Source of the DNA: Alloalcanivorax xiamenensis
GTDB taxonomy: Bacteria; Pseudomonadota; Gammaproteobacteria; Pseudomonadales; Alcanivoracaceae
DNA: 64,000 nucleotides
Direction of reading: 5' to 3'
NCBI RefSeq assembly: GCF_009846745.1
Contig: NZ_AQPF01000015.1
Location: 18,318 to 82,317, forward strand
The translations under genes and the position numbers were made by a program. Below, piece after piece: positions 40,448-49,014 of the stretch. Numbering within the stretch: the stretch's first letter is position 1; every line of letters begins with the position of its first letter. The notes beneath the pieces are model-generated. The model did not search any database. It worked only from the letters and a program-made list of their open reading frames with translations, and was not told the origin of the DNA.

Positions 40448-41842
40448 TCAGGCGCCGAGCGCCTCGCGGGCGCGGGCCACGGCGGCGCGTACCTGTTCCG
40501 GGGCGGTGCCGCCGATATGGTTGCGGGCACTCACCGAGCCTTCCAGAGTCAGCACTTCGAACACGTCGTCATCGATCTGATCGCTGAACTGGCGCAGCTC
40601 GGACAGGCTCATGTCGCCCAGGTCCTTCTTCTTGCTGACGCCGTAGGCCACCGCCTTGCCGACGATTTCGTGGGAGTCGCGGAACGGGATGCCCTTGCGC
40701 ACCAGGTAGTCGGCCAGGTCGGTGGCGGTGGCGAAGCCGCGGCGGGCCGCTTCGCGCATCACTTCCCGGTTGGGTTCCAGCGCCGGGATCATGTCGGCGA
40801 AGGCGCGCAGGCTGCCGGCCAGGGTGTCGACGGCGTCGAACAGCGGTTCCTTGTCTTCCTGGTTGTCCTTGTTGTAAGCCAGCGGCTGGCTTTTCATCAG
40901 GGTCAGCAGGCTGATCAGATGGCCGTTGACGCGGCCGGTCTTGCCGCGCACCAACTCCGGCACGTCCGGGTTTTTCTTCTGCGGCATGATCGAGCTGCCG
41001 GTGCAGAACCGGTCCGGCAGATCGATGAAGTTGAACTGGGCGCTGGTCCACAGCACCAGTTCCTCGCTGATCCGTGACAGGTGGGTCATGGACAGCGCCG
41101 CCAAGGCACAGAACTCGATGGCGAAGTCGCGGTCGCTGACCGCGTCCAGGGAGTTTTCGCACACGGCGTCGAAACCAAGCAGCTCGCAGGTGCGTTCCCG
41201 CTGGATCGGGTAGGTGGTGCCGGCCAGCGCGGCGGCGCCCAGGGGCATGCGATTCACTCTTTTACGGCAGTCCAGTAGCCGCTCGCGGTCGCGTTTGAGC
41301 ATCTCGAACCAGGCCAGCAAGTGGTGGCCGAAGGTCACAGGCTGGGCGGTCTGCAGGTGGGTGAAGCCGGGCATGATGGTGGCGGCTTCGCGCTCGGCCA
41401 GATCCAGCAGGCCGGTCATCAGACGCAGCAGTTCGGTGTCCAACTGGTCGATCTCATCGCGCAGCCACAGGCGGATGTCGGTGGCCACCTGATCGTTGCG
41501 GGAGCGGCCGGTGTGCAGCTTCTTGCCGGTGATGCCGATCTTGTCGGTGAGCCGCGCCTCGATGTTCATGTGCACGTCTTCCAGTGCCACCGACCAGGCG
41601 AATTCCCCGGCTTCGATCTCCTGGCGGATTTCATCCAGCCCCTGGAGGATGGCGTCGCGCTCCTCGGTGGTGAGCACGCCGACTTCCGCCAGCATGGTGG
41701 CGTGGGCCTGGGAGCCCTGGATATCCTGCCGGTACATGCGCTGATCGAACAACACGCTGGCGGTGAACGCCTGCACGAAGGCGTCGGTGGATTCGCTGAA
41801 GCGGCCGCCCCAGAGTTTGTTTTGCTGCTGCTTGTCGCTCAT
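40448..41842 (-). CDS. argH: Argininosuccinate lyase
   Basis: A 464-residue member of the fumarase/aspartase superfamily that splits argininosuccinate into arginine and fumarate. The signature GSSIMPQKKNPD is present, with the N-terminal KLWGGRF and the HTGRSRNDQVATDIRLW catalytic segment. ATG 41842 gives MSDKQQQNKLWGGRF. A TATACT -10 lies at 41902-41907 on the minus strand. It is divergent from algZ, as in Pseudomonas, with a repeat element between. Confidence 0.97.
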   Translation of the reverse strand: MSDKQQQNKLWGGRFSESTDAFVQAFTASVLFDQRMYRQDIQGSQAHATMLAEVGVLTTEERDAILQGLDEIRQEIEAGEFAWSVALEDVHMNIEARLTDKIGITGKKLHTGRSRNDQVATDIRLWLRDEIDQLDTELLRLMTGLLDLAEREAATIMPGFTHLQTAQPVTFGHHLLAWFEMLKRDRERLLDCRKRVNRMPLGAAALAGTTYPIQRERTCELLGFDAVCENSLDAVSDRDFAIEFCALAALSMTHLSRISEELVLWTSAQFNFIDLPDRFCTGSSIMPQKKNPDVPELVRGKTGRVNGHLISLLTLMKSQPLAYNKDNQEDKEPLFDAVDTLAGSLRAFADMIPALEPNREVMREAARRGFATATDLADYLVRKGIPFRDSHEIVGKAVAYGVSKKKDLGDMSLSELRQFSDQIDDDVFEVLTLEGSVSARNHIGGTAPEQVRAAVARAREALGA

Positions 41843-41901
41843 CTTGCTGCTCGTCTGTTCGTTGATGCGCCGGTACCCACCGGGCCGGATAGCGGGCGCG
41901 C

Positions 41902-41907
41902 AGTATA
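41902..41907 (-). promoter_or_regulatory. Candidate -10 of the argH promoter
   Basis: TATACT on the minus strand, 60 bp before the argH ATG. No good -35 was found at the right distance. Confidence 0.35.
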
Positions 41908-41952
41908 ACACTCCGGGGCTGGCTGTGGTGCTTCCGGCAGGGTATAACCGCT

Positions 41953-42220
41953 AGGGCCTGTTCACCCTGTTTGCATCCCGCCTGTTGCGGCTAAAACGTC
42001 ACCAATCCAGGCACGAGGAGAGAAGTTTGGTCATTCCAAATGAGCGACGAGTAACGCAGAGTGGTGACGTATTAGCCGCAACCCGAAGGGCTGGAGCCCT
42101 GTCTGCCTCCAGCGTCGTTGTCGGTTGCTCATTTGGAATGACCAAACCGCGCGCCCTCCGCCTGGCTGGAGGCAAAAACGGCATCCAGCAGGCGGGATGC
42201 AAATAGTGAGAACAGGCCCT
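41953..42220. repeat. 268-bp element with 32-bp imperfect terminal inverted repeats and interleaved internal inverted repeats
   Basis: Outer arms A: 41953-41984 and 42189-42220 match as inverted repeats over 11 + 15 bp around a 6-bp mismatch (AGGGCCTGTTC ... TTTGCATCCCGCCTG). Arms B: 41984-42003 and 42063-42082, 20 bp with one mismatch. Arms C: 42025-42045 and 42127-42147, 21 bp perfect. C starts inside the B loop and ends outside it, so B and C cross. Smaller hairpins lie at 42088-42099 and 42105-42113/42165-42173. No open frame of its own and no clear target duplication were seen. It looks like a MITE-type or structured repeat, and its right end is 3 bp from the algZ ATG. Confidence 0.8.
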
Positions 42221-42223
42221 GGC

Positions 42224-43303
42224 ATGGATACTTCCTCGCAAAACGCCTTCCTGCCTGATCTGTGCTCCGCCCGGGCGGTGCTGGTGGTGGTGGTGGTGGC
42301 GGAACTGATGGCCATCGTGGTGGCGTTGGTGGCCAGTTACTATCAGGCGTTCGGTCTCGGCCGGCTGGCGCTGACCTCGCTGTTCATCCAATGGGTGGCG
42401 CTCAGCTCGGCGGCGCTGATTTGCCTGCTGCGCCGCTGGCTGAACCGCCTGCCGCACTCCTGGGCGGCGCTGGCGGTGGTCGGCGTGGTTTCCGCCAATA
42501 CGCTGGTTTTCAGCATTGCCGCCAACATGCTCACTGGCTTGCTGTCCTGGACACCGCCTGGCAGTGCTCTCTGGCACCCGAACATTCTCATCAATGTGCT
42601 GATCGCCACCATCCTGGCCGGGTTGGTGATGCGTTATGTCTATGTGCAGGAGCAACTGCGGCGCCAGGGACAGGCCCAGCTGCAGGCCCGGCTGCAAGCG
42701 CTGCAGTCGCGGATCCGGCCCCATTTTTTATTCAATTCCATGAATATTATCGCCAGTCTGATCAGTATCGACCCGGACGCCGCCGAGCGGGCGGTGGAGG
42801 ACCTGTCCAGGCTGTTCCGGGCCAGCCTCAAGGACAACGCCGACCCGGTGCCGATGACCGAGGAATTGTCGTTGTGCGAGCGCTATATCAATATCGAACA
42901 ACTGCGTCTCGGTGAGCGGCTGCGGGTGAACTGGCGCTTAGACCTGGATCCACGACATCAGGAAATGCCGCTGCTGACCCTGCAACCCTTGTTGGAAAAC
43001 GCCATTTACCACGGTATCCAGCCTCTGCCCGGCGGGGGTGTGATCACCATCAGAGCCTGGTGTGAGGAAGGCCGTATAGTGTTGAGCGTGCGCAATCCGA
43101 AACCGGAAGGGGAAGGCCATCATCGCGGCAACCGCATGGCACTGGAAAATGTGCGCCATCGTCTGGAAGTGCTGCATGGTAACCAGGTGGAGGTGCGCGC
43201 CCGCGATCTGAGACGCCATTATGATGTGGAAATCCGTTTCCCCGCCCGCCCCGAGCCGGTGACCGCGCGGGAAAATATGCCAGAAGACATAACGATAGAA
43301 TGA
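42224..43303 (+). CDS. algZ: AlgZ/FimS-type membrane histidine kinase (LytS/YpdA-like)
   Basis: A 359-residue kinase of the His_kinase (PF06580) family. Four membrane helices lie in residues 17-140, then the phosphoacceptor segment RPHFLFNSMN (His167), and an HATPase region (LLTLQPLLENAIYHGIQPLPGGG, GNRMALENVRHRL). It is the Pseudomonas AlgZ/FimS partner of AlgR, by sequence type and gene order. The start codon is 3 bp after the structured repeat element, so the ribosome site and leader come from that element; no good Shine-Dalgarno is visible. Confidence 0.88.
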   Translation: MDTSSQNAFLPDLCSARAVLVVVVVAELMAIVVALVASYYQAFGLGRLALTSLFIQWVALSSAALICLLRRWLNRLPHSWAALAVVGVVSANTLVFSIAANMLTGLLSWTPPGSALWHPNILINVLIATILAGLVMRYVYVQEQLRRQGQAQLQARLQALQSRIRPHFLFNSMNIIASLISIDPDAAERAVEDLSRLFRASLKDNADPVPMTEELSLCERYINIEQLRLGERLRVNWRLDLDPRHQEMPLLTLQPLLENAIYHGIQPLPGGGVITIRAWCEEGRIVLSVRNPKPEGEGHHRGNRMALENVRHRLEVLHGNQVEVRARDLRRHYDVEIRFPARPEPVTARENMPEDITIE

Positions 43304-43327
43304 AGCACGGACAGGAAGGGGGGACGC

Positions 43328-44071
43328 ATGCGCGTATTGGTCTGTGACGACGAAGCCCTGGCCCGAATGCGACTGAAGCGGCTGGTGGAACGGTGCGACA
43401 TGGAAGTGGTGGCGGAGGCCAGCACCGGACGCGAGGCTCTGGCCAGCGCCAGCCGCTTGCACCCGGATGTGGTGCTGATGGACATTCGCATGCCGGACAT
43501 GGATGGCCTTGAGGCCGGTGCCCACCTGACCCGCCTGGAACCGGCGCCGGCGGTGATCTTCTGTACCGCTTTCGAGGAACACGCGCTGCAAGCCTTTCGG
43601 GTCCATGCATTGGATTATCTGCTCAAGCCGGTGAGTGAGGCCGATCTGCGTCAGGCGCTGGAGAAAGTCCGTGCCCTCAATCAGGTGCAACTGGCGGAAG
43701 TACAGCATCGCATGGCCGCCAACCGGCCGCGTCAGCGCCGCCATATCAGCGCCCGTACCTACCGGGGGCTGGAACTGGTACAGGTGGAAGATGTGCGCTA
43801 TTTCCAGGCCGACCAGAAATACGTCACCGTCTATCACACCGGCGGATCGGTGGTGATCAACGAACCGCTCAAGGATCTGGAGAAGGAATTCGACGGCCTG
43901 TTCGTGCGCACCCACCGCAGCACCCTGGTGGCGCTGCATTATATCGAAGCGCTGGAACATGGTGGTTCCGACGGCGGTTATGAAGTGCGGCTGCGCGATC
44001 TGGACGTGCGCCTGCCGGTCAGCCGGCGCCACCTGGCCGGGTTGCGCCAGGCGCTGCTGAATCGGAATTGA
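43328..44071 (+). CDS. algR: AlgR-type LytTR response regulator
   Basis: A 247-residue regulator. The receiver domain has the acidic pocket (VCDDE) and phospho-Asp52 in LMDIRMPDMDG. The C-terminal LytTR DNA-binding domain covers about residues 140-245 (ISARTYRGLELVQVEDVRYF, FVRTHRSTLVAL). In Pseudomonas AlgR controls alginate, type IV pili and virulence genes; targets here are unknown. It follows algZ by 24 bp and lies upstream of hemC as in Pseudomonas. Confidence 0.9.
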   Translation: MRVLVCDDEALARMRLKRLVERCDMEVVAEASTGREALASASRLHPDVVLMDIRMPDMDGLEAGAHLTRLEPAPAVIFCTAFEEHALQAFRVHALDYLLKPVSEADLRQALEKVRALNQVQLAEVQHRMAANRPRQRRHISARTYRGLELVQVEDVRYFQADQKYVTVYHTGGSVVINEPLKDLEKEFDGLFVRTHRSTLVALHYIEALEHGGSDGGYEVRLRDLDVRLPVSRRHLAGLRQALLNRN

Positions 44072-44260
44072 CGGTTGGTTAACCGCCCGCCGCCTTCCCT
44101 CGGACCGGGCCGTGAAGCCATCGCCACCAAGCAACCACGGGGCTTGCCTGCCAGCGCGTGGTGATATCAACGCCCCATGGCCGGGATCTCCCCGGCAAAC
44201 CTGGCCCTGTTTCCGGTAGAATGTGCGGCCCACGGTTCCTTATCAGTTCAGGAGAGTTGC

Positions 44261-45190
44261 ATGAGCCGCATTCTGCGCATCGCCACCCGTTCCAGCCCCT
44301 TGGCCATCTGGCAGGCCGAGTATGTCCAGCGGCGGTTGGAAGCGCTGCATGAGGGGCTGACCGTGGAGCTGGTGCGGATCAAGACGCAGGGTGACAAGAT
44401 CCTCGATACACCTCTGGCCAAGATTGGCGGCAAGGGCCTGTTCGTGAAGGAACTGGAGCAGGCGATGATGGATGGCCGCGCCGACATCGCCGTGCATTCC
44501 ATGAAGGACGTGCCGATGGAACTCCCCGAGGGGATGGCGCTGCCGGTGATCTGTGAACGGGAGGATCCCCGCGACGCCTTCGTCTCCAATCACCACGATG
44601 CCCTGTTCGCCTTGCCGGAAGGCGCCTGTGTCGGCACCTCCAGCCTGCGCCGGCAGGCCCAGGTGTTGGCTAACCGGCCGGATCTGAAGGTCGCCAGCCT
44701 GCGCGGCAATGTACAGACCCGGCTCGGTAAGCTGGACAGCGGTGACTTCGACGCCATCATTCTGGCCGCCGCCGGCCTCAAGCGGCTGGAGATGCACGAT
44801 CGTATCCGCTATGAAATGCCGCCGGAAGAGTCCCTGCCGGCGGTGGGCCAGGGCGCGGTGGGTATTGAATGCCGGGCCGGAGATGAGCCGGTGCGGACTC
44901 TGCTGGCACCGCTCAATGACCCGCTGACCTGGGACCGGGTCAGCGCCGAGCGGGCCATGAATCGCCGTCTGGAAGGCGGCTGCCAGGTGCCGATCGCCGG
45001 TTTTGCCCTGCTTGAGGGCGATACTCTCTGGTTGCGCGGTCTGGTGGCCAGCGAAAGCGGCGATACCGTGCTGCGGGCTGAGGCCCGGGCGCCTCGCGCA
45101 GAAGCCGCGTCACTGGGTGTGCGGGTGGCTGAGTCCTTGCTGGAGCAGGGCGCCGAGCGCATTCTGGCGGAGCTGTATCAACGCTCATGA
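44261..45190 (+). CDS. hemC: Porphobilinogen deaminase
   Basis: A 309-residue HemC that joins four porphobilinogens into hydroxymethylbilane. It starts MSRILRIATRSSPLAIWQA, has the KDVPMELP segment, the SSLRRQAQ substrate-binding region and the cofactor Cys in EGGCQVPIAGFA. AGGAGAG lies 7 bp before the ATG. The gene overlaps hemD as ATGA. Confidence 0.97.
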   Translation: MSRILRIATRSSPLAIWQAEYVQRRLEALHEGLTVELVRIKTQGDKILDTPLAKIGGKGLFVKELEQAMMDGRADIAVHSMKDVPMELPEGMALPVICEREDPRDAFVSNHHDALFALPEGACVGTSSLRRQAQVLANRPDLKVASLRGNVQTRLGKLDSGDFDAIILAAAGLKRLEMHDRIRYEMPPEESLPAVGQGAVGIECRAGDEPVRTLLAPLNDPLTWDRVSAERAMNRRLEGGCQVPIAGFALLEGDTLWLRGLVASESGDTVLRAEARAPRAEAASLGVRVAESLLEQGAERILAELYQRS

Positions 45191-45894
45191 GTACGGTGCT
45201 GATCACCCGGCCGCGAGGGCAGGGCGGGACGCTGGCGGCGCTGCTGCGCGATGCCGGCCATGTCCCTATCCACCAGCCGGCGCTGACCATCGAGCCGTTG
45301 CCGCTGTCGGCGGCGGACCGGCGCCGCATTCTGGATCTGGACCTTTACCACGCGGTGTTCTTCGTCAGCGCCAACGCCGCAGAGTTGGCGCTGGAAGCGT
45401 TCGCCGATGTCTGGCCGCAGTGGCCGGTGGGCGTGCACTGGTTGACGGTGGGCGAAGCCACCGCCCGGGTGCTGTCGGCGGCGGGGATGGCACCGGAATA
45501 CCCCGGCGCCGGTTTCAATTCCGAGGCGGTGCTGGCGCTGCCCTGTCTGGAGGTGGTGGCGGGTCAGCGCATCCTGATCTGCCGCGCGGACAGCGGCCGT
45601 GACTGGCTCGCTGCCCGGTTGCGTGAACAGGGGGCCGAGGTCGATATCATTCCTTTCTATCGGCGCCGTGCCGACCCGTCCTTCCTCTGGCCTGAATCCG
45701 CCTCCGTGGTACTGGTGACCAGTGTCGAGGGCTGGCGCGCGATAGCGGCGCGGGTGCCTCCCGCGACCCGGGTGGTGAGCGCCGGTGAGCGGGTGGCGCA
45801 AGCGGTACGTGAGGATCACCAGGGCCCTGTAACCGTGGCCGCCAGTGCCCATGATAGGGACATGGTGGCGGCGCTGGTTAGTGCCGGTGATTGA
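45187..45894 (+). CDS. hemD: Uroporphyrinogen-III synthase
   Basis: A 235-residue HemD of the usual low-similarity type: STVLITRPRGQGGTLAALLRDAG, VFFVSANAAELALE, and the second domain LICRADSGRDWLAARLREQGAEVDIIPFYRR. It cyclises hydroxymethylbilane with inversion of ring D. Its ATG overlaps the hemC stop, and hemX follows after 205 bp. Confidence 0.93.
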   Translation: MSTVLITRPRGQGGTLAALLRDAGHVPIHQPALTIEPLPLSAADRRRILDLDLYHAVFFVSANAAELALEAFADVWPQWPVGVHWLTVGEATARVLSAAGMAPEYPGAGFNSEAVLALPCLEVVAGQRILICRADSGRDWLAARLREQGAEVDIIPFYRRRADPSFLWPESASVVLVTSVEGWRAIAARVPPATRVVSAGERVAQAVREDHQGPVTVAASAHDRDMVAALVSAGD

Positions 45895-46099
45895 AGTAAA
45901 AAATTGCAACCGTGGCGCCACGGCCAGGCATCAAAGGTTTTCTTCTTTCCGCAGCGGGTTATGCTGTGGCTTATTGGGCGCTCCGTCGCCCGGCTTTTCA
46001 GGCTTGCTCTGAATCATTTCAAAGGAAAGGCCTTATAAGGGCAATCGCCGGCGCAGCGCGCCGGGATGACAACACGGGATGACAAAAAAGGGAGCTCCC

Positions 46100-47080
46100 A
46101 TGACGCTGTACCGTCCACTTTCGTCCCAGCGGGGCCTGGCCCTGTGGCCGTTGATTATCCTCCTTATCGTGATTGCCGCGCTGGCGGGTGCCGGCTGGTG
46201 GGGATGGCAGCAATGGCGGATCCTGGAAGGGCAGCGCAGTGGTCTGGAACAGCAGGTGACCGGTTTGGAAAAACGGCTGGACCGGCAGAGTGAGGAAAGC
46301 CGCAAGCAAGGTCAGGCGCTGGCGGCGTTGCGCCACACCCAGGAAGAGACAGAAGCCCGCATGGCGAGGGACCGCGAAAAACTGAATGACATGAGCCAGG
46401 GCGGCCAGCGCCTGTGGCTGATCACCGAGGCGGAATCCCTGGCCAGCCTGGCTAGCCAGCGCTTGTTGCTCACCGGCGACGCCGAAGCGGCGCGACGGTT
46501 GCTCAAGGCCTCCGACGAAACCCTGGCCCGTCTGGATGATCCCCAGACACTCCCGGCCCGCCGTGCCCTGGCCGCCGATATGGAAGCGCTCAACGCCGCC
46601 CTGCAAATGGACGTCCAGGCCCTGGTGTTAAGACTCGGCGCCTTGCGCGAGCGGGTCGACGAGCTGGCGGTGCCGTTGCGTGAACGTCCGCGAAACAGCA
46701 ACGCCGGTGACGGCGACGCCAAGCCTTCCTGGTGGCAGCGGCTTCTTTCCCATCTGCCGGTGAACATCCGCCACCATGACGCCGCCGAGCCGCTGCCGAT
46801 GACACAAAGTGAAGCGGCGCTGGTGCGGTTGAGCATCAATACCAGCCTGCAGCAGGCGCAACTGGCTCTGTTGCAGGGGCGTGCGGAAAGTTACGGACAA
46901 GCTCTGAATCAGGCCCGGGAAACCATCGAACAGTGGTTCCGTGGGGATAATCCGGCCACCCGCCACCTGCTTTCCGCACTGGATGAGTTGGACGAAGAGG
47001 CGGTCAGTCAGGCGCTGCCGGACATTGGCGGCGGTCTGGCGGCGATTCGTGAGCTCAAGCGCAAGGAGGGTGACGCATGA
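46100..47080 (+). CDS. hemX: HemX-family membrane protein (putative uroporphyrinogen-III C-methyltransferase-like)
   Basis: A 326-residue protein: one membrane helix at about 15-35 (WPLIILLIVIAALAGAGWWG), a periplasmic coiled coil (residues 40-100) and a helical domain (LWLITEAESLASLASQRLLL). The family is annotated as uroporphyrinogen methylase from its operon, but it lacks a SAM-methyltransferase fold and the activity is doubtful. ATG 46100 has GGGAG 7 bp upstream. It overlaps hemY as ATGA. Confidence 0.88.
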   Translation: MTLYRPLSSQRGLALWPLIILLIVIAALAGAGWWGWQQWRILEGQRSGLEQQVTGLEKRLDRQSEESRKQGQALAALRHTQEETEARMARDREKLNDMSQGGQRLWLITEAESLASLASQRLLLTGDAEAARRLLKASDETLARLDDPQTLPARRALAADMEALNAALQMDVQALVLRLGALRERVDELAVPLRERPRNSNAGDGDAKPSWWQRLLSHLPVNIRHHDAAEPLPMTQSEAALVRLSINTSLQQAQLALLQGRAESYGQALNQARETIEQWFRGDNPATRHLLSALDELDEEAVSQALPDIGGGLAAIRELKRKEGDA

Positions 47081-48297
47081 AAAAAATCCTCTTGTTGCTG
47101 GTTCTGGCGCTGATCGCGGCGGCGGCGCTGGGTCGCTGGATGGCGGCGGATTCCGGTTACCTGCTGTTGGTGCGTGGTAATTGGGAAATGGATACCACGC
47201 TGGGCTTCGCCGTGTTGGTGGCGGTGCTCTCGGCGGTGGCCTTGATCGTGGCCACCCTGATTCTCAACGGATTGTGGCAATTGGCGGAGCCGGTGCGCGC
47301 CACGCGCCGGTTCCGCCAGTCGGTGGCCCGCCGTCGTCTGAAGAGCGGTCTGGTGTTGCTGGTGGATGGCGATATCAAAAAGGCGGAACGGCTGCTGACC
47401 GCCGCCGGCCGTGAAGGTGACTGGCCGCTGGCGGCCTGGCTGCTGGCGGCGGAATGCGCCCGCGAACGCGGTGACGGCGAAGCGCTGGAGCAGTATCTGG
47501 GCGAGGCGTCGGTGGACCGCCGGGGGCTGCTGATGAGTGGTCTGATGCGGGCCCGGTTTGCTCTCGACGACGGTCAGCTGGAACAGGCGCGCCATGAACT
47601 GGAAGCGCTACTCAAACAGGCCCCCAACAATCGCCGGATTCTGACCCTGTACGCTGATGTGCTGGATCGGCTGCATGACTGGCCGACACTGTGCGACCTG
47701 ATTCCCCGATTGCGCAAAGTGCTCGACGAACAGAGCGTGGCGCGCCGCGAGCGCCGGGCATGGTTGGCACGGGTTCAGGAGGTGGCGCAGAAGCCCGGAT
47801 TCAATGACGCCGAGTCCCGCGCCGCCGAGCTGCGCCGGCTATGGAAATCGGTGCCGTTGGCCCTGAAGAACGATGCGGCGATGAAGGCCCGCTACGCCGG
47901 TTTCCTGGCGCAATTGGGGCAGGGCAAAGTGGCGCTGGGCCTGGTGCGCGAGCAACTGAACATCGAGTGGGATGACCGTTTGCCGCCGGTTCTGGAGGCC
48001 ATCGATGACGTGTCGCCGGATGACCTGCTGCAGGTTCTGGAAGGGTGGCTGGCGGAGCGGCCCGGCAATGCCGCTGTATTGATCACCGCCGGACGGGTGG
48101 CGCTCAAGGCGCGTCTGTGGGGCAAGGCGCAGAGCTTCTTCGAAGCCGCGGCCAACTCCAGTCAGAGCGCCACCGCCCTGGCGGAACTGGCGCGGCTGTA
48201 TCGGGCGCTGGGGGATCACGGCAAAGCAGACCAGGCACTGGAACGAAGGGTGTCCCGGTTGGACAGCGAGTTGCCGTCCCTGCCGATGCCGAACTGA
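47077..48297 (+). CDS. hemY: HemY-type membrane TPR protein
   Basis: A 406-residue protein with two N-terminal membrane helices (residues 3-20 and 42-65) and a long TPR-like helical region (GYLLLVRGNWEMDTTLGFAV, LLKQAPNNRRILTLYADVLD, AARLYRAL-type repeats). HemY of the hemCDXY operon is thought to help late heme synthesis at the membrane; it is unrelated to the protoporphyrinogen oxidase also called HemY. It is translationally coupled to hemX. Confidence 0.9.
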   Translation: MKKILLLLVLALIAAAALGRWMAADSGYLLLVRGNWEMDTTLGFAVLVAVLSAVALIVATLILNGLWQLAEPVRATRRFRQSVARRRLKSGLVLLVDGDIKKAERLLTAAGREGDWPLAAWLLAAECARERGDGEALEQYLGEASVDRRGLLMSGLMRARFALDDGQLEQARHELEALLKQAPNNRRILTLYADVLDRLHDWPTLCDLIPRLRKVLDEQSVARRERRAWLARVQEVAQKPGFNDAESRAAELRRLWKSVPLALKNDAAMKARYAGFLAQLGQGKVALGLVREQLNIEWDDRLPPVLEAIDDVSPDDLLQVLEGWLAERPGNAAVLITAGRVALKARLWGKAQSFFEAAANSSQSATALAELARLYRALGDHGKADQALERRVSRLDSELPSLPMPN

Positions 48298-48373
48298 ACG
48301 GTTAGGGAGGGCGGCACGCTGGTACGCTACCCCATCGCCGCTCGCGTAGCTTTGTGGACATGAGGTCACATGT

Positions 48374-48443
48374 ATTCGCTGGCAAGCCAGCTTCCCACAG
48401 CGGCTTCGTGACCCCTCTGTGGGAAGCTGGCTTGCCAGCGAAT
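48374..48443. repeat. REP pair: perfect 27-bp inverted repeat between hemY and pqiC
   Basis: Minus copy 48374-48400 and plus copy 48417-48443 are exact reverse complements over 27 bp with a 16-bp linker. It lies between convergent gene ends and could act as a bidirectional terminator-like hairpin. Confidence 0.85.
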
Positions 48444-48468
48444 TAGCGTGCGGTGTAGGTGGCGTCTA

Positions 48469-49014
48469 TTACCGGGAAGGGCCGGTCAAGCCGTTCGCGA
48501 TGCCATCCGCCACCGCGTTCCAGCCTTCATCCAATTGTTCCACCAGAGCCGGGTAGCCGTCCCTTGGCAGCGGTCGCCGCTCCAGGAAGTGCTCGCCCGC
48601 CCGGGCGCCCTGATCTCCCAGGAAACGCCATTGACCCTCAATGACCGCCTCGCCTTCGGCGGTGCCCTGGAAGCGGGTGACCAGCACTTCCAGGCGCCCG
48701 GGAGCGTTGACGCCGTTCCGTGCCAGCCGTGCCGCCAGTGAACGCGCCAACTGCCGGGGCAGTGGCTCCGCCCATTGGTGCTGACGGGCGGCGCGCACTT
48801 CCACCGGGCCGGTCTGCATCACCACCCCGGACTGATCCAGGTAGCCGGCGGTGTCCAGGCGGATGTCCGGCAACGCCCCGCGCAGCGCCGACTGCGCCGC
48901 GCCCGGCAGCAGATACTGGACCGAGGGGCCGGCGGGGCTGCTGGCGCAGCCGGCCATCAGCGTCGCCAGTAACGGCAGAACAAGAAAAAGCTTAACGGGC
49001 CGCTTTCGGCTCAT
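48469..49014 (-). CDS. pqiC: PqiC-type outer-membrane lipoprotein (ABC-type transport auxiliary)
   Basis: A 181-residue lipoprotein (lipobox LMAGC) of the PqiC/YmbA family (VQYLLPGA, WAEPLPRQLARSLAARLARNG, FQGTAEGEAVIEGQWRF). It anchors the PqiB channel to the outer membrane. It overlaps pqiB by 23 bp and is the last gene of pqiABC. Confidence 0.92.
   Translation of the reverse strand: MSRKRPVKLFLVLPLLATLMAGCASSPAGPSVQYLLPGAAQSALRGALPDIRLDTAGYLDQSGVVMQTGPVEVRAARQHQWAEPLPRQLARSLAARLARNGVNAPGRLEVLVTRFQGTAEGEAVIEGQWRFLGDQGARAGEHFLERRPLPRDGYPALVEQLDEGWNAVADGIANGLTGPSR

Noticed and set aside
41999..42724. 241-codon minus frame over the repeat element and algZ
   Set aside because: It runs across the inverted repeats and the algZ coding region and has no domain; the element appears to have no gene of its own.
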